Source of the DNA: JBJKRF01 sp046704785
GTDB taxonomy: Bacteria; Chloroflexota; Anaerolineae; Anaerolineales; Villigracilaceae
Assembly (NCBI GenBank): GCA_046704785.1
Contig: JBJKRF010000091.1
Span: 6,642 to 70,641 of the forward strand
Length of the DNA: 64,000 nt
Direction of reading: 5' to 3'
This document shows positions 42,970-51,316 of this stretch, one piece after another (the stretch's first letter is position 1; every line of letters begins with the position of its first letter). The position numbers were made by a program, and so were the translations under genes. Below the pieces are notes generated by a model that was not told where the DNA came from, made no database searches, and was given only the letters and a program-made list of their open reading frames with translations.

Positions 42970-43548
42970 ATGAAAGAAAAAATCTCCGTCAGCCATAAGA
43001 ACCAAAATAAAAGCGCCTTTATGTTGGTGATCGGTGGCGGGTTGATCTTGATTGCCCTCGCCGCGCTGCTGGCATTCCCCTCGGCGCAAAATTTCGTTCA
43101 GACGGAGGAAACTTCCGCCATGCCGGTCTCGGTCAATTTTCCTGCGCCGGAGGTGCAATTGACGAATCTTGACGGTCAATCCGTCGCGCTCTCAGACTAT
43201 AAGGGAAAAGTGATTCTGTATAATGCCTGGGCCACGTGGTGCCCGCCCTGCCAGCAGGAAATGCCCACACTCGAATCCTACTATCAGAGCCATATAGCCG
43301 ACGGGCTCGTGGTGGTGGCGATCGAAGATGGTGAACCGGAACAAGACGTGCGCACCTTCGTACAACAGCACAATCTTTCGTTTCCCGTCTGGCCCGACGT
43401 AAAATATGTTGCCACGACGGCCTTCAGGATCGAAAATTTGCCGACTTCGTTCGTCATCGACCGCAAGGGCACCGTGCGCCTAACCTGGACGGGCGCGATC
43501 AGTAAAACCATGCTCGAACGCTACGTGACGCCTTTGCTGAAAGAATAA
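42970..43548 (+). CDS. TlpA/ResA-type membrane-anchored thiol-disulfide oxidoreductase
   Basis: The 192-residue protein has one N-terminal membrane anchor (about 16-37) and a thioredoxin fold outside the membrane. The active site is WCPPC (Cys91 and Cys94) in YNAWATWCPPCQQEMPTL, and the cis-Pro loop is NLPTSFVID. AGAAGGAGG precedes ATG 42970. It is the third gene after the sigma factor and its anti-sigma factor, so it is a likely target or part of that stress response. Cytochrome maturation is another usual role for this family, but no such genes are near. Confidence 0.93.
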   Translation: MKEKISVSHKNQNKSAFMLVIGGGLILIALAALLAFPSAQNFVQTEETSAMPVSVNFPAPEVQLTNLDGQSVALSDYKGKVILYNAWATWCPPCQQEMPTLESYYQSHIADGLVVVAIEDGEPEQDVRTFVQQHNLSFPVWPDVKYVATTAFRIENLPTSFVIDRKGTVRLTWTGAISKTMLERYVTPLLKE

Positions 43549-43656
43549 CCGGCGTTCCTTAAAATGAGCGCAGCGGGCCGCGCCCAAAGGTGCAAATGCC
43601 AGTGGACGCGTTGTCTCTACACTCATCGTCCTTCCTTTTCCAGCAAATTTGGTTTA

Positions 43657-43712
43657 TTGGGAATCTGCGGGATGAAGCGGGTTCTCCCTTACCACGGGAA
43701 ATTTCAAAGAAC
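43657..43712 (+). repeat. Dispersed intergenic repeat, copy 2 (uninterrupted)
   Basis: ATTGGGAATCTGCGGGATGA followed by AGCGGG and TTCTCCCTTACCACGGGAAA matches the repeat at 897-1000 without its central hairpin. It lies between the TlpA-like and OsmC genes, in a 204-base gap. The rest of the gap shows no gene. Confidence 0.6.
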
Positions 43713-43752
43713 TGCAAATTTTCAAGAACCGACTTTCTTATGGAGGCTTGAA

Positions 43753-44220
43753 ATGGACGCGAAAGTGACTTGGGGACGCGGCATGAGTTTCACCGGTATG
43801 GCCGATAGTGGTTTTCAAGTACCACTTGGAGCAGACCCGGACGTAGGCGGCGCAGACGACGGGTTTCGCCCCCTGGAGTTGATGGCCGTAAGCCTGGCCG
43901 GCTGCACGGCGATGGATGTGATCTCCATCTTACGGAAAAAGCAGCAGGATGTAACCGCTTTCGAAGTCGGCGTACATGCCGATCAGTCCCAGACCCACCC
44001 GCACGTGTTCACCACCGTCAAAATCAAGTATCGCATCACAGGCCATAATGTAGACGAAACGGCGGTTGCACGGGCCATCGAACTTTCTGCCATCAAATAT
44101 TGCCCGGCACAAGCAATGCTTGCCAAAGTAGTGCCCATTGATTTAGCCTACGAAATCTACGAAGACAGCACCGGCAAGGCAGACCTGATCAAAAAGGGAA
44201 GTTGGGAGCCTGCCGCATAA
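43753..44220 (+). CDS. OsmC-family peroxide-linked protein
   Basis: The 155-residue protein has the OsmC/Ohr fold with the two conserved cysteines: Cys51 in SLAGCTAMDV and Cys117 in KYCPAQAML. RPLELMAVSLAGC is the family core. These cysteines reduce organic peroxides in Ohr/OsmC; some members have other thiol roles. TGGAGG lies seven bases before ATG 43753, whereas the frame's upstream extension covers a repeat and is not coding. It lies behind the sigma/anti-sigma/thioredoxin genes, which fits an oxidative-stress locus. A bidirectional terminator follows. Confidence 0.93.
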   Translation: MDAKVTWGRGMSFTGMADSGFQVPLGADPDVGGADDGFRPLELMAVSLAGCTAMDVISILRKKQQDVTAFEVGVHADQSQTHPHVFTTVKIKYRITGHNVDETAVARAIELSAIKYCPAQAMLAKVVPIDLAYEIYEDSTGKADLIKKGSWEPAA

Positions 44221-44238
44221 AACATCGGCTCTGCAAGC

Positions 44239-44276
44239 AAAACGGCGCATTTGCAAACGCGCCGTTTTTATTTTGG
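44239..44276. terminator. Bidirectional terminator between osmC-like and LysM/M23 genes
   Basis: AAAACGGCGC (44239-44248) pairs with GCGCCGTTTT (44259-44268) across a 10-base loop, with TTTTATTTT following. It overlaps the stop codon of the minus-strand gene. Confidence 0.9.
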
Positions 44277-45737
44277 ACTATCTGCTTCAACCAGGCTCTG
44301 GCTTTCCCCTTTATTCGAGGCCGTAATCGTATTCGTCGAGCGTGTCATTGTGCCCAGATAAGCTGCACCGCCGTCATGCACGGTCCAGCCTTCCAAATCA
44401 TAGGGCAGCGCGCCGCTACCTGCCAGAACCCATTCGCCGTTGTATTTGCGCGCAATATGCACATGTGTGCCAGTCGCTTCTCCACCCTGGCAGGAGGGAT
44501 GTCCGATATGGTCGCCGGCTTTTACCCGAACACCTTGCGCAATACGCCCGTTATTGGAAATGTGCAGGTAAAAAATCGTCCAGCCGGTTTGTTCGTGTCC
44601 GTCACCATCCAAATCGAGGATGACCATGGCGGGGTCGGAGCGGGCGATGACACCGTCCGCCATCGCGACCACCCATTCAGTGGTGGGATTGCAAGCCGAT
44701 ACACCGGAAGGAGCAAAATCCAGCGCGGCAAAGGGTTCGCCCACGCCCCAGCCGGTATGCGGTCCGCCGGTAAAATTCCAGGGTTGTCCGGGTTCGAAAG
44801 GAAACAGTAAGGGCGGTTGTTGCAGACTGCCAGGAATCAACGTCTGGACGTTTTGCCAGGGGTCGCCGAAGAGGGCTGCATACGTCTGCGCCAGGCCGCC
44901 GGGCCCAACCATCTGGTTGTACATAGGACTGGAATAGAACTGGGAGAAATAATATTGGATGGCCACCGTCGCCGCGTTCTGCCACGGATCGGGGCGCTCG
45001 ATACGACCGTCGGGGTGGTCGAATTGCTTTAGCGACCCCAGCCGCCAGCCATAATAGCCATTGTTCAAGATATTCGCTGCGTAAACCAGTTGCAGGTAGA
45101 CGCCCTGATGGAATTGGTCGTTGTAATTGAGCACATAAGGCGTCGCAGGTGGATTGGGGTCGGTGAGCGCTCCAGCCTGATAATCCAGAATGGCAAGCAA
45201 CAGGCGCGGGCTAACGCTAAAATCCATGGCAACGATATCAACCAATTCGGCGCCGGTGTGCGGGCCGTCACTGATCTGTTCAGAGTAGGATTTCAGCCAA
45301 CCAGGATGCGCGTTGACGAAATCCGTGGTGTTGAAGCCGACTTGGGCGGGGCCGTTGACAAAGAGGCTGTCGGGAATGATATGGTAGGGAGTTCCCCAAA
45401 AGGGCAGGTAATAGATGGGGATTTTCATCGGCAGGCCGGGGGGGAGTGTGCTTACATCTTCCGGGATGATAGGGTTCGCCGTACGGATTTCCGGCACCGT
45501 GGTGTTGAAATGCGCGGCAAGCCCGGAAAGTGTGTCTCCATCCTGGGCTTTGTAGTCCACCAATTCGCCCGGGTAATAGGGAGGACGGGTTGGCAGGGGT
45601 GTAAATTTGGCGGCCGGTGTAGGCAGCGGGCGAGAGGCCTGACCCGTCGTGGGCGTACCTTGAGGTACAGCCGCTTCACTGGGGGTGCCACAAGACGCCA
45701 ACAGAAGGACAAAAAACAACAATCGTAAACGTCTCAT
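44268..45737 (-). CDS. LysM/M23 lipoprotein, paralogue C
   Basis: The 489-residue lipoprotein has the signal MRRLRLLFFVLLLASC with Cys16 as lipid site. After a Thr/Pro linker comes a LysM domain (YKAQDGDTLSGLAAHF, about 63-107) for peptidoglycan binding. A helical middle domain (about 125-290) with SVSPRLLLAILDYQAG and GYYGWRLGS may be a lysozyme-like or scaffold domain. The C-terminal M23 peptidase-like domain has HTGWGVGEPFAALDFAP (His and Asp ligands) and the HxH in GTHVHIARKYN. It should sit outside the membrane and act on cell-wall peptides. Two close paralogues lie upstream in the same direction. Confidence 0.9.
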   Translation of the reverse strand: MRRLRLLFFVLLLASCGTPSEAAVPQGTPTTGQASRPLPTPAAKFTPLPTRPPYYPGELVDYKAQDGDTLSGLAAHFNTTVPEIRTANPIIPEDVSTLPPGLPMKIPIYYLPFWGTPYHIIPDSLFVNGPAQVGFNTTDFVNAHPGWLKSYSEQISDGPHTGAELVDIVAMDFSVSPRLLLAILDYQAGALTDPNPPATPYVLNYNDQFHQGVYLQLVYAANILNNGYYGWRLGSLKQFDHPDGRIERPDPWQNAATVAIQYYFSQFYSSPMYNQMVGPGGLAQTYAALFGDPWQNVQTLIPGSLQQPPLLFPFEPGQPWNFTGGPHTGWGVGEPFAALDFAPSGVSACNPTTEWVVAMADGVIARSDPAMVILDLDGDGHEQTGWTIFYLHISNNGRIAQGVRVKAGDHIGHPSCQGGEATGTHVHIARKYNGEWVLAGSGALPYDLEGWTVHDGGAAYLGTMTRSTNTITASNKGESQSLVEADSPK

Positions 45738-45806
45738 TTTCTTACAGGTGATAATCGCAATGGGAACGGCCTCATTCTCACAGATTTTCTGCGGCTCCCA
45801 GAACCA

Positions 45807-47390
45807 TTAATCGTTCGGGCCACGCACGATATTCGTTTCAAACGAGCCACATGAACAGGCTGTAATGGTCTTATCGCCGCGCGTGAGCGTACCTTTATAA
45901 GCAACCCCCTCACCATGCGCGATCCATCCACTCAAATCAAAGGGCAAGGGCCCATCGGCCAGAATCCATTCACCATTGTACTTGCGCACAATATGAACAT
46001 GTGTGCCGGTGGCAATACCGCCCTCACAGGAGGGATGACCGATCTTATCGTCTTTGACCACGATTCTTCCAACCGGGATACGATCTTTGGTGGCGATGTG
46101 CAGAAACATGATGTCCCAACCCGTCTGTTCATGGCCGTCACCATCGAGGTCGAGCATGACCACACCGTTTTCGGAACGGACGATGACCCCACCCGACGGG
46201 GCCAACACCCAGGCGTTCGAGGGCATACAACCCGTTTGGTCAGAGGCAGGCGCAAAGTCGAGCGCCGCCATTGCGCCCCGATCTTCCCAAGCCCCATGCG
46301 GCCCCCCGGTAAAACTCCAGACTTTGCCCGGCTCGAAAGGCAGGCTCAAAGGAGGCTGTTGCAGCCCAGCCGGGATAAGCGGTTCAACGCGCTGCGCACG
46401 CTGCCAGGGATCGCCGAACATGTCTTTGTAAAGCGCCGGGAACTCGTTCGAGACGATATTTTCCCATTGTGCCTGATTATGCGTCTGGGCAAAGAAGTAC
46501 TGAATCGCTGCCGTGCCCGCGTTGAGATTTGGGGCAAGGCGCAAATGCGACCCATCGGGAAACGTCAATTCTGTCAACGTGCCGGCACGCCAACCATAGT
46601 AACCCACAGATAGCGTATCCACTGCCCAGATCATTTGGCGAAACAAACCTTTGTAATAAAAATTCTGGTAACCGAGCGGATAATCATTCTGAGAAATATT
46701 CGTCGGGTTGCTGCGCACCCAGTGACTCTCATACTCCAGGATAGCAAGCAAAATCCGTGGATTGATCGAATTCTCGATGGAGGCGCGCGTAATATCCTGC
46801 GCGCCGTCCGTCCAGGCAGTCGTAGCCAGATACTCTTTGTACTGGCTCAAGTAGCCCCCCTGCCCATTGATGTACGCCGCCACGTCGAAATCGATCGTAC
46901 TGGGCGAATAAACGACCTCACTATCCGGGATGGTCAACGCATTGGGAGAAACTTCTCCACTGAGCACATCAGGAATGAGCAACAAGGTTCCCGGGTCGAT
47001 GAGTTTATCTGCCGGTGGTAGGACCACATTCGAGATAATCTGATTCGGAAGCACCCCAAAGCGTTTTGCCACAATATTGAGTGTGTCGCCCCCCTGGGCC
47101 TTGTAGGTAATCAATGGCTTGTCTGAGGTGTTAAGCGGCGCGAGGGTGGGTGTCGGGAGCGCAGGCCCCAGCGTGGGCGTGCCCACCTGCGGCAAAATTT
47201 TCAAAGGTGTTGGGGATGGCGTGAACGTTACCGTAGGGAGCAATGAATAAATCACGACCGGCGTGGGGATTTGTGTGCCAAAGGGAGTTGGTGTGGGTGG
47301 GTCTCCCCAAATGGAGGCATTACCTCCCGAACAGCCCGCCAGCAGGCCGGCAACCAAGACGAACAAAATGGTTCGGCGCAAAACACTCAT
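45807..47390 (-). CDS. LysM/M23 lipoprotein, paralogue B
   Basis: The 527-residue protein follows the same plan. It has signal and lipobox LLAGC (Cys20), a Thr/Pro linker, LysM (YKAQGGDTLNIVAKRFG, about 96-140), a middle domain with NPRILLAILEYESHWV and GYYGWRAGT, then M23-like HGAWEDRGAMAALDFAP and GTHVHIVRKYN. TATAAT lies eleven bases before the ATG on the minus strand and no ribosome site is visible, so the leader is very short. It is 69 bases from paralogue C and 156 from paralogue A. The three arose by tandem duplication. Confidence 0.9.
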   Translation of the reverse strand: MSVLRRTILFVLVAGLLAGCSGGNASIWGDPPTPTPFGTQIPTPVVIYSLLPTVTFTPSPTPLKILPQVGTPTLGPALPTPTLAPLNTSDKPLITYKAQGGDTLNIVAKRFGVLPNQIISNVVLPPADKLIDPGTLLLIPDVLSGEVSPNALTIPDSEVVYSPSTIDFDVAAYINGQGGYLSQYKEYLATTAWTDGAQDITRASIENSINPRILLAILEYESHWVRSNPTNISQNDYPLGYQNFYYKGLFRQMIWAVDTLSVGYYGWRAGTLTELTFPDGSHLRLAPNLNAGTAAIQYFFAQTHNQAQWENIVSNEFPALYKDMFGDPWQRAQRVEPLIPAGLQQPPLSLPFEPGKVWSFTGGPHGAWEDRGAMAALDFAPASDQTGCMPSNAWVLAPSGGVIVRSENGVVMLDLDGDGHEQTGWDIMFLHIATKDRIPVGRIVVKDDKIGHPSCEGGIATGTHVHIVRKYNGEWILADGPLPFDLSGWIAHGEGVAYKGTLTRGDKTITACSCGSFETNIVRGPND

Positions 47391-47546
47391 AAATTGGAGG
47401 AATTATACCAGTGAGCATGATGCGGGGGATTAAGCCAAAATAAGGATTTACGTTGACTTCCCATTCTTCGGTCTGGCCTGCACAAGGTAGTCCGCAAATT
47501 GACAAGACGTTACCGTCCACGCCGGCAAGAGCGCGTCTCAGTTTCC

Positions 47547-49154
47547 TCAGTGGCTGATCTGGTTGAGGCTGTTTTGTCCATCCCAAGCCTCGACGGTCTG
47601 GCCACCTTTGGTCAACGTGCCATCGTATTCGGTGCCGTCTCCGCTGGCGACCCAACCGTCCATCGTGAAGGGCAGCGACGGGTCGTCCGCTGCGATCCAG
47701 ACGCCGTTATAACGCCGGGCAATATGAACGTGGTCGGCAGTGGCCTCCCCACCCTGGCAGGATGGATGTCCGATTCTGTCGCCGGTCTGGACGTGCGTTC
47801 CCGCCTGAACACGGTCGCGGTCTTCGATGTGCATGTACAGAATCGTCCAACCGGTTTGTTCGAGACCGTCGCCGTCCAGGTCTTCGATGACAGCGCCATC
47901 GCCTGCACGCGTGATCACCCCGTCGGCGGAGGCCGTCACCCAATAGTCGACGGGATTGCAGCCCACGGGTGCGCCGGGCGGCGCAAAATCCAGAGCCGCC
48001 CAGGCCGAGCCGCTATCCCAACCGGCGTGGGGGCCGCCGGTAAACTGCCAGACTTCCCCACTTTGGAAAGGCAAGGCCAGCGTAGGCTGGCTCAGGTTTG
48101 GCGGCAGGAGTGGTTCGACGGCCAGATCGAATGGATAGCCAAACAGCGCCGAGTAGGTGGCAAAGAGGCCGTTCGGGCCGGTATCCATCTTCCAACTGGT
48201 CTGGTCATCGAGTTTGGCGAACAGATTCTCGACGCCAGCCGTCCCGGCGTTGATTCCCGGCTGCGGCACGACGGTGGTTCCGTCGGCCAGGGTGAATTGT
48301 TTGATCTTGCCCTCACGCCAGCCGTAGAACCCTTCATTGAGCCCAATGGCCGCCCAGGCCAACTGGCGATAGAGGCCCACGTAGAAATTATCCACCTTGC
48401 CAATCGGCGTATCCAGGGTGGAGGGCGCCGGGTTGGCATTTGTGACCCATTGGCTGCGGTATTCCAGCACGGCCAACAACAAACGGGGATTGACCGAATA
48501 TTCGCGCGCCACCTTGTCCACCATCTGTGCGCCGCTGAGGGTTGCACCGTCGGCATTGCCTTTGTAGAAAGACAGGTAGCCGCCGCGCTTCTGGACGAAG
48601 GCATTGACATCCAGCAAGGCCGAAAGCGGCCCGTAGACGAGTTCCGAATCGGGGATGACCTTGAAATAGTCGGAAGAGATGGTCACGCCGCTGTTATCGG
48701 CGGTGGCCGAAGCGCCGGGTGTCACCGTCAGCGGGATGACGAGTTGTTGCCCCGGGTAGATCAGGTCGTTCGCGCCCAGACTGTTGGCCTGCAGCAGGCC
48801 ATCGACGCTGATCCCATACTGTTGGGCGATACTGCTCGGATAGTCGCCCGATTGGACGGTGTATGTCAACGGCCCGGCGGTGGGTGTGGCGGCGCTGATG
48901 AGCATCCCCGTAGGCAGCGCTGTAAAAGTCGGCAGCAGGAACGTTACGCCACCGTCCGGCGTGGGGCTGGAAATAGGCGTCCCTGCGCCGCGCGTGGGCG
49001 GCAAGTAAGTCAACACGGGCGAAAAGGTCGGGAATTGCCGGTTGGCCTGCGGCAGCACAGGCGTCCATTCCGGGGCGTTGGCCGTACGGGTGCACGCGCT
49101 AACGGACACAGCCACAAGTATAAAAGAGAGCAGGCCTGCTGAAAAGCGACGCAT
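47547..49154 (-). CDS. LysM/M23 lipoprotein, paralogue A
   Basis: The 535-residue protein starts at ATG 49154 (MRRFSAGLLSFILVAVSVSA then C). The longer frame to 49223 passes the promoter and is rejected. It has a Pro/Thr linker, LysM (YTVQSGDYPSSIAQQYG), a middle domain with NPRLLLAVLEYRSQWV and GFYGWREGK, and M23-like HAGWDSGSAWAALDFAPPG and ADHVHIARRYN. The promoter TACAAT (49161-49166) lies six bases from the ATG, so the transcript is probably leaderless. The conserved ELVYGP and NAFVQKRGGYLSFYKG segments are shared with the other two copies. Confidence 0.9.
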   Translation of the reverse strand: MRRFSAGLLSFILVAVSVSACTRTANAPEWTPVLPQANRQFPTFSPVLTYLPPTRGAGTPISSPTPDGGVTFLLPTFTALPTGMLISAATPTAGPLTYTVQSGDYPSSIAQQYGISVDGLLQANSLGANDLIYPGQQLVIPLTVTPGASATADNSGVTISSDYFKVIPDSELVYGPLSALLDVNAFVQKRGGYLSFYKGNADGATLSGAQMVDKVAREYSVNPRLLLAVLEYRSQWVTNANPAPSTLDTPIGKVDNFYVGLYRQLAWAAIGLNEGFYGWREGKIKQFTLADGTTVVPQPGINAGTAGVENLFAKLDDQTSWKMDTGPNGLFATYSALFGYPFDLAVEPLLPPNLSQPTLALPFQSGEVWQFTGGPHAGWDSGSAWAALDFAPPGAPVGCNPVDYWVTASADGVITRAGDGAVIEDLDGDGLEQTGWTILYMHIEDRDRVQAGTHVQTGDRIGHPSCQGGEATADHVHIARRYNGVWIAADDPSLPFTMDGWVASGDGTEYDGTLTKGGQTVEAWDGQNSLNQISH

Positions 49155-49160
49155 AGAGCG

Positions 49161-49166
49161 ATTGTA
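49161..49166 (-). promoter_or_regulatory. TANNNT box for a leaderless transcript
   Basis: On the minus strand TACAAT is followed by CGCTCT and then ATG 49154. No ribosome binding site is present. Confidence 0.6.
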
Positions 49167-49213
49167 CCAAAATGCGAGGATACACAGACAAAGATAGGGC
49201 TCTTTGAGCCGGC

Positions 49214-50308
49214 TTACGCCCAAACCTGCTCTACGAAGCGCACCAGTTGCCGCATCCCGTTCGCCATGGGCATCGTCTCGATGAATTCATGCACGGTGTG
49301 GGCCGCGCCGCCGCGCGTGACTCCCAGCACCAGGGCCGGATAGCCGCGACTAAGCGGGACGTTGGCATCCGTCGAGCCGATGATCAGACTGGCTTCGAGG
49401 CCCTGCTCGCGCAGACAGCTTTGCGCCAGACGAATCAGGGGATGCCCGGCAGGCAGTTCCCCGCCCGGACGGTTGCCGATCGTCTCGACCTCGAACCAAA
49501 GCCCCTCCTGTTGCGCCGCTTCGACGAGTTCATCCACCTGACGAACCAGGTTTGCCAAAGCATCCGACTCCTCGGAGCGCATGTCGAGTTCGATCCAGGC
49601 CTCAGCAGCGATGGTGTTGATCGAAGTGCCCCCGCCGATGCGTCCCACATTCAGGGTCGTGCGTGGGGAGCGCGGAAGTTTCAAGGCCGCAATTTTGGCG
49701 ACCAGTCGAGAAAGTTCGTGCACAGCGGAGGCTTTTCCATAATCGTTCCAGGAGTGTCCACCGCGCGTATGCGCGTTGATCTTGTAGCGGCACACGCGGA
49801 TGCCCTTGTGGTAAATATGCCCGTAGGCCATGCCTTCCAGCACAAGGTACGCCTTGGGATGGCCCTGAAAACGGTCGACGACGGCGCGCATACCACGCAG
49901 ATCGCCAAGCCCTTCCTCGCCGGTGTTCGCCACCAGCCACAAGTCGCCGGGCAGGGTGCTGCCGCGCTCGCGCAACAACCAGAGCAGACCGAACAGCGCC
50001 GTCACGCCCATGGAATTGTCGCCGATGCCGGGGCCATAGATGCGCGTGCCTTCACGGCGGGAGGCAAGTTCGGTATCGGCGGGAAAAACCGTGTCGAGAT
50101 GGGCGGAGACGACCAACGGGGCGTCCGACCCGCTTCCTGGCAGGCGAGCAAAGACGTTCCCAACGGAGTCCGTCTGAACATCAGACAAACCCTCGTCGAC
50201 AAACATTTTCCGCACGAACGCCCCGCGCGCGGTTTCGTCGAAGGTGGGCGCGGGAATCTGCTGGATGCGGACAGCCAGGTCGAGAATACGCTGGAGGGTT
50301 TCTGTCAT
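49214..50308 (-). CDS. M20-family metallopeptidase
   Basis: The 364-residue enzyme has the M20 zinc sites: SAHLDTVFP (His and catalytic Asp), GPGIGDNSMGV, ANTGEEGLGDLRG with the catalytic Glu pair, and the C-terminal HTVHEFIE. A lid-domain insertion covers about 180-290 (INAHTRGGHSW). It most resembles PepT-like tripeptidases and carboxypeptidases. Its ATG overlaps the stop of the PfkB kinase gene. As the last gene of a kinase-containing set it may recycle peptides or act on a modified amino acid; the substrate is unknown. Confidence 0.92.
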   Translation of the reverse strand: MTETLQRILDLAVRIQQIPAPTFDETARGAFVRKMFVDEGLSDVQTDSVGNVFARLPGSGSDAPLVVSAHLDTVFPADTELASRREGTRIYGPGIGDNSMGVTALFGLLWLLRERGSTLPGDLWLVANTGEEGLGDLRGMRAVVDRFQGHPKAYLVLEGMAYGHIYHKGIRVCRYKINAHTRGGHSWNDYGKASAVHELSRLVAKIAALKLPRSPRTTLNVGRIGGGTSINTIAAEAWIELDMRSEESDALANLVRQVDELVEAAQQEGLWFEVETIGNRPGGELPAGHPLIRLAQSCLREQGLEASLIIGSTDANVPLSRGYPALVLGVTRGGAAHTVHEFIETMPMANGMRQLVRFVEQVWA

Positions 50309-51315
50309 ACCTGCCTCACAATGTCGGCCAGGGATTGCAGGCGGGCCTGCGCCAGGCCGGGCATAGCGTCGAATGTGTAGAACACGCCGCTGCCTTCGAT
50401 GGTCAGGGAAGACGAAACGTTGCCATACAGGGCCGCTTGTAATGGATCGAAGCTGGCGGCGTAGCCGGCCAGGAAACCGCCGCAGAAGGCGTCGCCGGCG
50501 CCGGTCGGATCAACCAGGCGGCCCGGATAGGCCGGTAGCTCCCATTTTTTGTGCCCGCCGTGATCATAGACATATTGTCCCTGCCCTGCGCGTTTGATGA
50601 CAACGAGCTCGACCCCATAACTACCCAGTGTTTCGGCCATTTCCCACAAGTCGTTGGTGCGTCCCCAGAAAAGCGCGCGAATCTCCTCTTCAGAGGGCAG
50701 GAAAGCCGTCAGGCCTTGCAACAGGCTGCGCAGGTCGTTGAGGAAATTGCCGTTCATGTACGTCGAACCGGGATCAATCATCACAGACGGCGTGCCGCTT
50801 TGACGGAAGGCCGCCGAGATTTGGAGGTGGGCGAGAAAATCCAGCGGGCACAGGTGCAGCGCTTTGGCAGGCACGTAGCGCGGCGGAATGTCAATAATCT
50901 TGGGCGAATCGGGATTACTGCGAATGCGGCTGTCGTTCCGGTCTTCGGGTGGCTGGTAGCCCAATAAACCTTTTGGGAAAGCCAGTCCCAGGCGTGCGAA
51001 ATGTGAGACGGGATTGGTGCGCGAGAAATGTTCCTCGTCTGTGTAAACCTGAAACGAGCGCAAATCCAATGGGCCGGGGATAATCTTGACGCCTTGCGGA
51101 TCGATGCCCTTGCGCTGAAACTGGCGCAACCATTCCTGGGGGTAGTCTTCACCAACACGCGCGAACAGGCTGACATCGTCGGTCCAAAGGCGCGCACCGG
51201 CGGCAGCATATAAAGCATTCCCGCCCGGCACATCCAGCAGCGGACGGTTTGCAGACGGCAACAAATATTGCCGGCGCAATTGTCCGGCGATGACCAGGGG
51301 CATTTTGTCAGCCAT
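50305..51315 (-). CDS. PfkB-family carbohydrate or nucleoside kinase
   Basis: The 336-residue kinase has the ribokinase fold with the C-terminal signature DPTGAGDAFCGGFLAGY (anion hole and catalytic Asp) and VVIKRAGQGQYVY. The N-terminal sugar-binding signature is diverged, but GGNALYAAAGARLW is present. ATG 51315 overlaps the histidine kinase end by position; the longer frame to 51393 lies inside that gene and is rejected. A second ATG at 51303 is possible. The gene lies between a sensor kinase and an M20 peptidase. The substrate cannot be told. Confidence 0.9.
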   Translation of the reverse strand: MADKMPLVIAGQLRRQYLLPSANRPLLDVPGGNALYAAAGARLWTDDVSLFARVGEDYPQEWLRQFQRKGIDPQGVKIIPGPLDLRSFQVYTDEEHFSRTNPVSHFARLGLAFPKGLLGYQPPEDRNDSRIRSNPDSPKIIDIPPRYVPAKALHLCPLDFLAHLQISAAFRQSGTPSVMIDPGSTYMNGNFLNDLRSLLQGLTAFLPSEEEIRALFWGRTNDLWEMAETLGSYGVELVVIKRAGQGQYVYDHGGHKKWELPAYPGRLVDPTGAGDAFCGGFLAGYAASFDPLQAALYGNVSSSLTIEGSGVFYTFDAMPGLAQARLQSLADIVRQV

Positions 51316-51316
51316 A

